From: Diplonema papillatum
Lineage: Eukaryota; Euglenozoa; Diplonemea; Diplonemida; Diplonemidae
Assembly: GCA_030068145.1 (NCBI GenBank)
Contig: JAPJBO010000069.1
Coordinates: 248,001 to 312,000 of the forward strand
Direction of reading: 5' to 3'
Length of the DNA: 64,000 nt
The notes under the pieces are model-generated. The model was not told the origin of the DNA. It saw only the letters and a list, made by a program, of their open reading frames with translations, and searched no databases. Below are positions 32,877 through 42,500 of the stretch, piece after piece. Position numbers and translations under genes: made by a program. Positions within the stretch are counted from its first letter, which is position 1, and every line of letters starts with the position of its first letter.

Positions 32877-33459
32877 AAAAATACTCGACGTAGCTGCTTC
32901 GACTCCGAATGGAAGGGGGGAAATATAGAGGTACCTACCACCCCCCGTGTTTAAGATCGCACCCTCCCCCCCCGTGTATAAGATCGGTTTTTTTGAGAAA
33001 TGAGGGCGATCTTATACACGGGGGGGGAGTGGGGTGGGGTCCCGCGCAGCGGGAAAGTTTTTTTTTTGGCGTTTTTACTGTGGGGGGTTCAGGGCCCCGC
33101 GCAGCGGAAAAAAAATTTTGGGGTGTTTTTTGTCCCCCCCCCCCGTGTTTAAGATCGTCCCCCCCCGTGTATAAGATCGGTTTTTTTGGGGGGCGATCTT
33201 AAACACGGAAAAACGCGATCTTAAACACGGGGGGGGGTAGGTAAGGGGCAAATACAATACAAACACAATCTGATTTGTTCTTCGCTTACACCACCGTGTG
33301 TTGTTTTCTCACTCAGGATTTTTTGACCTGTTGTGTTTGTGTGATTTGTCGTGTAGGGGTAGACCCGCATGACCTCACGTCCGTTCAACACGTGGTTCGG
33401 TAGTTACAGCACTTGGGATCCCTTCTCTTCTTTGTCGGGCAGCATCGTCGAGCATTTCC
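32877..33459 (-). mobile_element. E element, copy 1 (TIR element with internal hairpin motifs)
   Basis: The right TIR 'aaaatactcgacgtagctgc' is at 32877 and the left TIR 'gcagcatcgtcgagcatttc' ends at 33459, with the outer flank 'aagctggcgcttatgt' shared with the other copies. The body between 33250 and 33440 matches E2 and E3 ('acacaatctg', 'gtttgtgtgatttgtcgtgt', 'gacctcacgtccgttcaaca'). The 32940-33235 part holds seven 'ccgtgt(t/a)taagatcg' motifs in both orientations separated by C or G runs and two 'ccgcgcagcgg' boxes. No ORF: a non-autonomous element. Confidence 0.7.
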
Positions 33460-33499
33460 TTTCAAGCTGGCGCTTATGTAAAAAAACAAGAGAGTCGTT

Positions 33500-33875
33500 C
33501 AACGCGGAAGCATGGCAGGCCCTTGCTACTTCGACGGAGACTAGGTGGCGGGCGGCCCGCGAGCTTGCAAGTCCCCCAACCCGCGTCCCGAGCGCGACTC
33601 GCCCCAGGCTCGTCGTCGCTCGCCCTGTCCACCCCCGGCTGTGATAGACAGCAGCAGGCAGTTCGATGCACTTCCAATGCAACAGCGGCAGACTGGCTCA
33701 CTGCCACTCACCTTGACTCGCCCTCCACTCGCCCGTCTGTACGCAAGGTAGGTTTTAGTGCTTTCTCCGACCCTCTCACAGGTGAGGTCAACCCAAAGCC
33801 TGGGGCAACACCCCGCCGCCGATAAACCCCCATTTTGTGGAGAACCACGTGCACAAGTGGGAGGGAGTGAGGGAC
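33500..33875. other. Spacer with no recognised feature
   Basis: Chance frames only, between the E element and the 3' echo. Confidence 0.4.
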
Positions 33876-33877
33876 GG

Positions 33878-34140
33878 CTAGACGAACGCACCCATCACCG
33901 TCGCCACGCGTACGAGCGTTTCGACCCACTCGGTCGCTGGGAGCGCCGGTTTCGCGCATTTGTCGAGCACTGCGCCCAGGCGGTCGTTTGTGAGGAGGCG
34001 GCTCGGGACGCGGCACTCGTGGAGGAGAAGCTGCGCGACGTCGTCGACCGCGATCGCCGGCTGGTCGCCGGCGGCGGCCGCCGCGCGGAAGATCCGGCGC
34101 AGATTCGCGTAGCGCTGCTTCACGATGGCAAGGGGGAAGG
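33878..34140 (-). pseudogene. 3' echo of the coiled-coil gene at 34.2-36.9 kb
   Basis: A ~245-bp direct copy of the gene's terminal segment. It keeps an open frame of ~80 codons (from IVKQRYANLRRIFRAAAA to LVRVATVMGAFV then stop), differing from the gene at a handful of residues, and the copy continues into the 3' flank ('cgtccctcactc'). It could be an alternative terminal exon, since the gene copy has a possible donor (gtgatg|gtatgtg at 34255), but no clear acceptor precedes it. Confidence 0.75.
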
Positions 34141-34177
34141 TTTCGGGTGAACATTTGGTTTGCAGGGGAGGAAAATC

Positions 34178-36853
34178 TTAGTTTATTGTTTTTTCTGGAC
34201 AAACACTGCCTCGTGCAAAAGTGGGAAAGAGTGAGGGACGCATGAAAACACATACCATCACCGTCGCCACGCGGACGAGCGTTTCGACCCACTCGGTCGC
34301 TGGGAGCGCCGGTTTCGTGCATTTGTCGAGCACTGCACCCAGGCGGTCCTTTGTGAGGAGGCGGCTCGGGACGCGGCACTCGTGGAGAAGAAGCTGCGCG
34401 ACATCGTCGACCGCGACCGTCGGCTGGTCGCCGGCGACGGCCGCCGCGCGGAAGATCCGGCGCAGGCTTGCGTAGTGCTGCTTCACGACGGCGACCGCAC
34501 AGGACACGTCCTCCTCGGTCGTGATGCCCGCGGCGGCCTTCTCGTCGGAAGGCAGCGGGGGCTGGACGTTTTCGAGCCGCAGGCCCACGAACCGGGGCAA
34601 ATCCCTTTTCTCCTCGGCCTCGAGATCCCCCTCGTCGTCGCGGTACTCGGCTATCAGCGTCCACGCCCCCGCGACGGCGGCCCTGCCGGCGGAGGCGAGT
34701 AGGGCGGCCTGCTCCTGAGACTGCGAAAACTGGGCTTCCCACTGCTCCGCTGTCTGCTCGCAGGTCCCGTATCCGAAGCCGTCCTCGGACAGCACCGGCG
34801 GCACCCCGCAGACCAACGAGGGGTCGTCTTGGTCCAAGGGGAGGAGGGCCACGTCCCGGCCGGCGCCGCAGGCGAAGCGCTCGAACAGCAGCGCGGCCGC
34901 CAAGCAGTGGCGCAGCGGCAGCATCCGGCCGTCGATCTGCGCCGCGCCGTGCAGCTGCCCCGCGGTGAGTGGCACGCGGACGCCGATTCGCGCGCACGCC
35001 CGCAACACGTTCTTCGCCTTCTCCGCTGCTGTTTTCAAGTCAAAATGCTCGAGCACCTCTGCCGGGGGGCAGTGGTACGGCGAAAGGGCGGCGGCGGTGA
35101 GAAACAGGGCGTCGAGCCGCTTGGGCACGGCTGCGTGCTCGAAGGACCGGAGCTGGTAGCTCGACGTGTACGACGGGTGGTACTGCATGACTTGGTTTAC
35201 CCACTTTAGCAGCCCGCTTTTTTCGGTGTGCAGCGGCGTCTCGTTCACCGCCGCCACGACGGCTGCCAGCTGCCCCCTCCTGATCTCTTCGAACGTCGGG
35301 GCCGCGAGCTTGCTCAGCAGGACGTGCAGCGACTGCTGCTGGCGGGCGAGCGACGCGGCTGTTTGCGTCGTGTTCACCCGGGTTTCCCGCAGCTGCGCTT
35401 CGACCGCGCGCAGCCGCTGGCGGAGGTCGGCGGCTTGGGCGGTCATACTGTCGACGATCGCCGCGTGCTCGGTGACGGAGTCGAGCAGCGTTTTTTCGGC
35501 GGCCTGCGCGCGAGCCGCCAGCGCGTCCTCCTTCGCCCCCCGTTCCCCCAGCAGCCGCTCCCAGTGCATGTTCTTCCGGACGATGCCGGCCATGGTGTTC
35601 CGCCGCTCGTCTTCGAGGCGCCGCGATGCGCGTAGAGACCTCCACCCGGTGAACAGCCTTCCGACCAGCTGGAGCTGCCAGACTTTTACGACGCGTTCGA
35701 GCACCAAGGCTTCCTTGTGGCTCTGCCGCATCAGCTGGTTGACCGACTGCTTGTTCCCGCACAACCGCTTCGCAAGCACGCTCGCCGCTTGGAAGTACGG
35801 GCACTCCCCTGCGACACCCTGCCGGCACCTCGCCTCGGCTTCCCCCTTCCTCTCCGTGATCAGCTCCGGCAGGTCGTACTTCGCGAGCAACCGGTCGCTC
35901 CCGAGCCCTACGTTCGCCGAATCATCCGACGCGTAGCGCTGCATGTCCGCAGCTGGGCAGTGGTACGCAGCCGAGCGGATCTTGTCGACGGCGCGCCCCG
36001 CGAGACTGCTCGTGCCCGTGTACGCCGGCCCCGGTTTAACCGCATTCCAGAGACCGGACGGCTGTTGGTGGCTTGGGGGTGGCGGCGGGAGCGGGGCGTC
36101 GTCAGTGCTCGCGAGGAATATGCAGGACTTGATCTCCTTCAGGAGCGTGCCGCACAGCCGCGCGGCCTTCGGGAGGAGGACGGCGAGGAGAGAGAGAGCC
36201 TGTCCGGCTGCGATGTAGATCGCCTTGCAGCGGGCGATGCCCGGTTGCAGCCCGGCCCTGTCGCTGGCGCGGATCGCGTCCTGCATGATGGAGTGCGCCG
36301 TGAAGGCCACCCGGTCGACCGTCCGCGACACCTTCAACCGCTCGAGCCACTCACCCATCGACTTCCACATCTCCGCAAGCTCCGGCGGGTCCGCCCGCTC
36401 CTTCGCCGGATCGTTGGGGAGGCCTCTGAAGATGGCGGTTGCCTCCTCGATGGCCTTGCAGAGCACTTCGAACCCTGCTGCGGGCTGCTCGGCTGCGCTG
36501 TTCGACGCTGGCGGGGCGATTCCCGGGGTGACGGTGTTGTTGGGGGGGGCGTCGAGGGGGGTGCGGGCAGTGGGGTATCGGGTGACCGTTGTCTTGAGCA
36601 CGCTGTGAGCGGCGAGGAGGCGCTTGAAGCTCGCGTCCGACGGGGAAGGGATCGCGTCGCCGGCTGGCAGCATCCGCGTGACCGTCGAGAGCGGGGAGAG
36701 CCCGGCGTGCCCGCCGATGCCGGAGTCCATGCGGTCGCCGACGACGAGGCTGCCCATGCGCCGCCGCTTCAGACCGTGCGCGCCGATGGGGTGCAGTTTC
36801 GACGGCGCATACTTAACCAGCTCCCCGCCCGGGCCGGGCGGCACGATTGCCAT
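34178..36853 (-). CDS. Coiled-coil protein of unknown function
   Basis: About 890 residues from ATG 36853 (MAIVPPGPGGELVKYAPSKL); the longer frame upstream lacks support, and an ACAG acceptor-like site lies 31 nt before this ATG. The N-terminal ~120 residues are basic and proline-rich; helical segments follow, with a polyproline loop (LPPPPPPSHQQ). A coiled coil spans roughly residues 400-540 (ERLLGERGAKEDALAARAQA and after). The next part (LLKWVNQVMQYHPSYTSSYQ...AALLFERFA) has helix spacing reminiscent of a calponin-homology fold, but this is weak. The C-terminal ~70 residues are duplicated downstream and may end differently after splicing at 34255. No family was recognised; a cytoskeletal or flagellar role is possible only by composition. 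Confidence 0.75.
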   Translation of the reverse strand: MAIVPPGPGGELVKYAPSKLHPIGAHGLKRRRMGSLVVGDRMDSGIGGHAGLSPLSTVTRMLPAGDAIPSPSDASFKRLLAAHSVLKTTVTRYPTARTPLDAPPNNTVTPGIAPPASNSAAEQPAAGFEVLCKAIEEATAIFRGLPNDPAKERADPPELAEMWKSMGEWLERLKVSRTVDRVAFTAHSIMQDAIRASDRAGLQPGIARCKAIYIAAGQALSLLAVLLPKAARLCGTLLKEIKSCIFLASTDDAPLPPPPPSHQQPSGLWNAVKPGPAYTGTSSLAGRAVDKIRSAAYHCPAADMQRYASDDSANVGLGSDRLLAKYDLPELITERKGEAEARCRQGVAGECPYFQAASVLAKRLCGNKQSVNQLMRQSHKEALVLERVVKVWQLQLVGRLFTGWRSLRASRRLEDERRNTMAGIVRKNMHWERLLGERGAKEDALAARAQAAEKTLLDSVTEHAAIVDSMTAQAADLRQRLRAVEAQLRETRVNTTQTAASLARQQQSLHVLLSKLAAPTFEEIRRGQLAAVVAAVNETPLHTEKSGLLKWVNQVMQYHPSYTSSYQLRSFEHAAVPKRLDALFLTAAALSPYHCPPAEVLEHFDLKTAAEKAKNVLRACARIGVRVPLTAGQLHGAAQIDGRMLPLRHCLAAALLFERFACGAGRDVALLPLDQDDPSLVCGVPPVLSEDGFGYGTCEQTAEQWEAQFSQSQEQAALLASAGRAAVAGAWTLIAEYRDDEGDLEAEEKRDLPRFVGLRLENVQPPLPSDEKAAAGITTEEDVSCAVAVVKQHYASLRRIFRAAAVAGDQPTVAVDDVAQLLLHECRVPSRLLTKDRLGAVLDKCTKPALPATEWVETLVRVATVMVCVFMRPSLFPTFARGSVCPEKTIN

Positions 36854-36994
36854 TCTCCCACCCCGTTGTCCACTCTCCCGCCTGCTGTTACAACATTGAC
36901 GGTTTCGGCCTCCGTTTTCTATTTTCGACGACAACTAGTGCCAGACTTGCCTACCCGGAGGCAGTTGAATTATTTTACTTTCTATTTTTCGTTT

Positions 36995-37136
36995 ACATAA
37001 GCGCCAGCTTGGAAGGAAATGTTGATGACGATGCTGCCAGACAAAGAACTGCGTAGTTTTGTTTTATTCCCGAACCGAAGGGATCCCAAGTGCTGTAACT
37101 ACCGAACCACATGTTGAACGGACGTGAGGTCATGCG
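36995..37136 (+). repeat. E-element left end at the upstream border of the coiled-coil gene
   Basis: Starts 'acataagcgccagcttggaa' and ends 'cgtgaggtcatgcgggtc', as in E2 and E3, then switches abruptly to gene-derived sequence at 37137. It is truncated: the right half of E is missing. Confidence 0.8.
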
Positions 37137-37440
37137 GGTCGGGAGCATCCGCATGCCCGTCGAGAGCGGGGAGAGCCCGGCGTGCCCGCCGATGCCGGAG
37201 TCCATGCGGTCGCCGACGACGAGGCTGCCCATGCGCCGCCGCTTCAGACCGTGCGCGCCGATGGGGTGCAGTTTCGATGGCGCATACTTAACCAGCTCCC
37301 CGCCCGGGCCGGGCGGCACGATTGCCATTCCCCCACCCCGTTGTCCACACTCACCCGCTTGCTGTCACAACATTTACGGTTTCGGCCACCGCTTTCTATT
37401 TTCGACGGCAACTAGTACCCGAAGGCAGCTGGTTTCTTTT
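37137..37440 (-). pseudogene. 5' echo of the coiled-coil gene
   Basis: A direct copy of 36660-36965, from within codon ~60 of the gene through the ATG (37328) and the acceptor-like ACAG into the 5' flank, ~95% alike by eye. Its inner edge joins an E-element left end, and its outer edge is followed by another one, so the duplicated unit is 'E left end + 5' flank + N-terminus'. Confidence 0.85.
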
Positions 37441-37444
37441 ACTT

Positions 37445-37560
37445 TTTTTACATACGCGCGCCAGCTTGGAAGAAAGTGCTCGACGAAGCTGCCAGACAAA
37501 GAACCGAAGGGATCCCAAGTGCTGTAACTACCCACGTGCTGAACGGACGTGAGGTCGGCC
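37445..37560 (+). repeat. Second E-element left end
   Basis: Reads 'cgccagcttggaag', 'ctgccagacaaagaaccgaa', 'gggatcccaagtgctgtaac' and ends at 'ggacgtgaggtc'. It is truncated like the one at 36995-37136. Confidence 0.8.
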
Positions 37561-39305
37561 CAGCTGCGGTGGGCAAAAGAGACACACGTGGCTACCTTAC
37601 GACGCAGATACTGTCAGCTAGCAGCATCAACCCATCGCCATCGAATACAAGCTTTTCCGGAGGCTCTTTGACACGTTTGGTGCTCCTGGCACGGTCGGCA
37701 GGTTCTACCACAATACGGCACCTCGAGTGCGTGTCGCTTCAAAACCGCACTTCGCACAATAAAGAGAGGCAGGAGACGGAGCTTTTCTAAGGACCATTGT
37801 TTACTTTTTCTTTATTTCTCGCCGGCTTCCGACCCCACCAGAGGAATAGAAATTCGCGGGCGGGAGGACCGGACACGTTCGTCGGGAACTACTAGGATGA
37901 AAGGAGTGTAAAAAGAAGAAAAACGCCGCTCCTGGTTCAGGTACGTGACGGTCAACCACAGCTTGCAAAGCTTGAGTCGGTGCCACAACCCAGTCCGCTC
38001 TGCCCTATGGCTGACCGTCTCGACGAGCTTGAGCGCCAAGCCCCAAGGTGCGCCATGTCTTGATGCTTTAGTTTGGGAAATCGGTAGCCACTTGACCCGC
38101 AGGCCCGTGGCTCTGCAGTACCGCCGAACACGTGAAGCTTGGCTTCGTGTGTGAAAGGAGTGTAAACAATAAAAAGAAATGGGCGGCAAAGCTCGCCCAT
38201 CCGCTAAAGGCGAGCCCGGTAAGTGGGCCGGCTGCGCTCTCTGACCGTTGTATATTTGGCAACGCCTGGCAACCGGCCCGACCTCGGTGGTTATTTGCCG
38301 CCCTTGACCACCGGTGTCGAGGCGGCTCCAGGAGATGATGGCTGAAATCCTTGCGGAACGGGCTGGGCTCGAAGCACGTGGCTGGGTGGCCAGGAACCCC
38401 ACGACCCCCTGGTCGAGAGCGAATGCGATGCCTGCCGAGAAATTTGACCACCCCTTCGCGCGGACTGCCCCAGCATGGACGTGGAAAGCTGCAGCCGGTG
38501 AGGGGTTGGATGCTGGCGTATTAGAAAGACGCACTTACGAATGGCACCTGGCCTTTCACTGCGATCAATCAAAGCAGGAAGCTGATTCTAGTAAACCGGC
38601 CACGTGGATTGCGAGAATGAGTGTGAAATGGTATGGTCGGCCGGTTGTGTAGTCAAGCTGGCAGCGGCCTCCGATCACCGACCACAACGCCTGGTGGCCA
38701 CACGGGCCGCGTAGACGACTGTTTGCAGTTACTCAGCGCCTTGGGTCGGAACGTTTCTCAGCGCGCCGGCGGCGTCGGCCGAATCAGCACGTGGTCGACT
38801 ACCGTGAGCGCGGTTTGCGGTTTCGGCACTGGCTGCAAGGTCGTCAGTTTCAAAACGACATTGGGCGAGCCCTGGTGCGTGTGTTTGCAGTGGGTGCGTA
38901 CGATGAGGAACAAAGAGAAGGGATAAGAATCCTAAGGTCGTAAGTGAGAGAGAGCACTGTTTCTCGGAAGGCTGCGCTGCATTGAATAGACACCCAATTA
39001 GCGTAAATTATTTCAGGGGTGCTCATGCGCAATGTACTCAGCGCACTGCCTGAAAAAGCATTGCTTCAACCGAGGTAATTGACCTCCACCGCTCCGTGCC
39101 GCAGCCGCCGCCTTCCGCAGGCAGCCCAGCGCCGCTTCCGTCGACGCCGCGTCCGCTGACGACAACGCCGCTGCCACCACCTTCGAGGTCCCTAACGAAA
39201 GAGAGGTTGGCGAAGGTGTTCCGCTTCTTCCCGGACGACGACGTCCGGCTCTGGCTGAGCGCTCCGGCTGTCATCATTGCACCAGAGGGGCTGGCTTTGA
39301 AAGCG
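37561..39305. other. Spacer with no recognised gene
   Basis: Open frames of 110-240 codons on both strands (for example minus 37812-38534) show no domain or credible start context. No RNA gene was recognised. Confidence 0.4.
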
Positions 39306-39306
39306 C

Positions 39307-39512
39307 TAATGATCATTAACCACTCCGGACGAACTACCAGTGGTAGTTAATTCAAGAAAGGTTTGCGGGTGTCAAGTTCGCGGGTGAGAGGCCAAAAAAA
39401 TGGTCGAGAGTGGTCGCCGTTTGCTTCATCAGAAACATCTCACACAAATCTTTGAAATGCGTCCTTCATCTCAGAAAACCTGCTCCGAGCTCTCAACGGA
39501 TACCTGAGGTTT
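39307..39512 (-). repeat. Dispersed repeat R6, copy 2
   Basis: Inverted counterpart of 20-215, located just downstream of the stop of the large protein gene. Confidence 0.75.
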
Positions 39513-39566
39513 GCCATGGAGCCCCCCTTTTCCCAAATTAACCCTGCTCCCTCCGTCCTTGAGTGG

Positions 39567-42500
39567 TTAACTGCACCCCGGACTCCATGCGGGAGGGAGG
39601 CCGTCCGCACAAACGACCGCAAAACCGCTCCTGCAATCCGGAGTGGGACCGGGGTGTGGTGTGTATGGAATAAGTGGAACAGTGCGCACCTCGGGAGAAG
39701 GGTGTACCGACGCATCGAGAGCGGCTTGACTTTTTGCAAGGGCCGCGGCTCCGACGAGAATCGAGTCCACTGCTGCCCGCCCGCCGGCGTAGGCAATCGA
39801 CCGCAGCACGCGCACGGCGACACGCGCGTTGAAGGCGACTTTCGCCGAAAACACCACGCGGACTGTGTGCCAGCACTCTACGACTTTACCGTCCGGCAGC
39901 GACTTCTCGGTCGGCGGCGCGCTGATCGTGCAGAGTTTGCCTTCAGCCATGTGCACGTCCCATTGGTCGCGGGCGATCCGTTTGATCGTGTATTCGGGGG
40001 GGAGAGGAAGGAACACGAGGCCGTCCGTGTGCAGGATGCCCCGGGTGTTCCCCCATTCGTACGCTTCGAACGGGAGCCAAAACTGCCGCCAGGACGAGCC
40101 TTCCTCGGTGTTGACCAGGTGGGACGAGTGGTCGGTTTTCGAGTACGCGCCGGAGAAGACCCGGATCAGTTCGAACCGCACCTCCACCCCTTCGACGACC
40201 GTCATTTTCGTGCTCGGCGACAAGATCACCACGGGTTCGTCCCCCAGCTGCACGAGCCCGCCGGGCACTTGGGGGTAGTCGAATACCGCCGGGACCACGT
40301 GCACGGTGACCTTCGTGGTGCTCGTGTTCATCTTGGTGGCAGCGACCTTGCCTGGTAGCGCGAGAGCGTTGCCCGACAGCGCGGAGGGTGCCACAGGCGT
40401 GTTGAGGGTCGTGAGCAGCTGCTTCTTCGTCGGCCGCGGGACCGCGCCCATGCATCGGTACACCGCCCGCCGGACGATCGCGCCGAGGTGGTCCAACGGG
40501 AAGTCCACGAGGTTCACCCTCACTTTGTAAGGGGTGTTGCTGTCGTGGAACACCGTTCCGACCGGACATCCACCGACGGTCAAGCCGCCGTCGTGGGCGA
40601 TGTGCACGGAGTCGGGGTCGGAGCCCTGGTCGAACGGCTGCGCGCTGAGGTCGATGACGTCGCAGCGGTTGCCGCCGATGACTTCGAACACGAGTTCCGT
40701 TCCCGAGGGGAACACGGGGGTGTCCGGGTCATCGGCGGTTGTCTGCCGGAAGACGTCCAAAGGCAGCGGTTCCGCCCCTGTTGAGCTCGCCGCATGGTAC
40801 AGCACTTCGTGCGGCGTGTCGAACTCGGTCAAATTGTCCACCTCGATCACCTGCACGGACACAGCGACCGAGCAGTGCTCGAAACCTTTCTCGTCGACGT
40901 CGGTCTTCGCCCGCAGCGGGTTCTTCGCCGCCCCGGAAGCCCTCGCCTTGTCGTCGCCCTTCAAGCCCTGCCGCGACGCCAGCTTCCGCGCGTTCGTCGG
41001 TTTCTTGAAACCGGTCGTGCTCCTCGCCAGCACGTCGTCCCCCCGCGCGGCAAACGCGGACGGCGGGAGGCTCCTGCTGTTGATGCTGTCCTTCGACTGC
41101 TCGAGCTCGTCGATGCCCTTCGAGGGCGCGGCGGCGGCGTCGTCCGCCGCTTCGCCGGACCAGAGGAAGTCGAGCTTGATCCGCCTAAAATGCACTTTCG
41201 GCGTGCTGCTCGTGTTTCGGTACGAGATGAGGCCCAGGACGGTCTGGAACAGCTTCAGGTTCAACGACCCGGACGCCGTGAAAATGAGGTCGAACCCGGC
41301 CCTGCGGGAGGTGACGAGGGCGAGGAGGGAGCCTTGCTTCGCGTGCCTGGCGAGGGCTGCTTCCGACATGTCGCCGAGTTTTTTGATGGGTTGGTGGTAC
41401 AGAGAGCCGAGCCGGGTGGCGGCTCCGTCCTTGGTCTCCCAGACCACGTGCACAGCGTCTGCCGGCGCCCTCAGGAACAGCTCGTCTTGGTCCTTCTCGA
41501 ACCCCTCGACGATCTCCGCCGTGAGCCACCCCCGTTTAAACGGCGCGCCGGCGTCCAGCCCCACCTTCACCTTCGCGAAAATCGCGGCGAATCCCGAACC
41601 TTCGGCGTACTCGAGGCTGGCACTCGCAGGCGGCAGGGAGAGCAGAGGAGGCAGGACGAGGACAGTTAGCTTCACGACTGTGGTCGGCACGTTGTCCCCG
41701 GCGTTGACTTTTAAGAGGATGACGCGCTTCCCTTGCCGCAGGGCCGCGCCGGGGGTGGTGTTGGTGTATGCGACCGCGCGGAGCAGGTACGCGGCGACCG
41801 AAAGGGGGACGCCGCAAGAGGTCACCCCTTTGACGAAGTGCGTTGACCCGTTGCGCGTCAGGGTCCGGCTGGTGCGCCGGGCGAGCTGCGCCTTCGCGGT
41901 GGCGGACTGCTGCTTGTCGGCGGGGTTGCCCGTGAACTTCGCCACAGGCGCCGCCGGCCCGCCCGGGGCCTTGCCGCCGTCCCTCGCCGCAGCGACCTTG
42001 TCCCAGCCCGGCCAGCGCGTGTCGGCTTTGATGTGGAACGAGATGCTGCAGCCGGCCCGGCAGCTGTTCTTCGCCTCGACGGTGCCCACCGAGAACCCCC
42101 CAACCGTCACCGGCTGGCCGCCGCCGTCGGCGGGGGCCGCGCCGCACGCGACGAGGATCGGGTCGGTCCCGGCCTTGTGGTGGTGCAGCTTCTGCTGCTT
42201 CGCGTTCAGGACGGAGAACTTGTCGTTCTTCCCGCCGCCGGACGCGAGGTGGAGGGAGATGCAGCCTTCTTTGAACTCGGGCGTGTCCAAATCTACAAGC
42301 TCCGCATCCCTCGCGAGTTGGAACCCATTTTCGTCCGCCCTCGTTGATTGCCGGTACACGAGGTCCAGGCCGCAGGGCAGGGTGACCTCCGTCTTGTCGT
42401 TGATCGTTTGGATGTCGATTTGCACGACGACCTGCGAAAACGCGCCGAAGGTGTCGACGACCGTCACCCGGAGCAGCTTCCGCAGCACGTACGGGTTCCC

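Noticed and set aside
37812-38534. A 240-codon minus frame
   Set aside because: No domain and no supported start; overlapping frames on the opposite strand are equally long.
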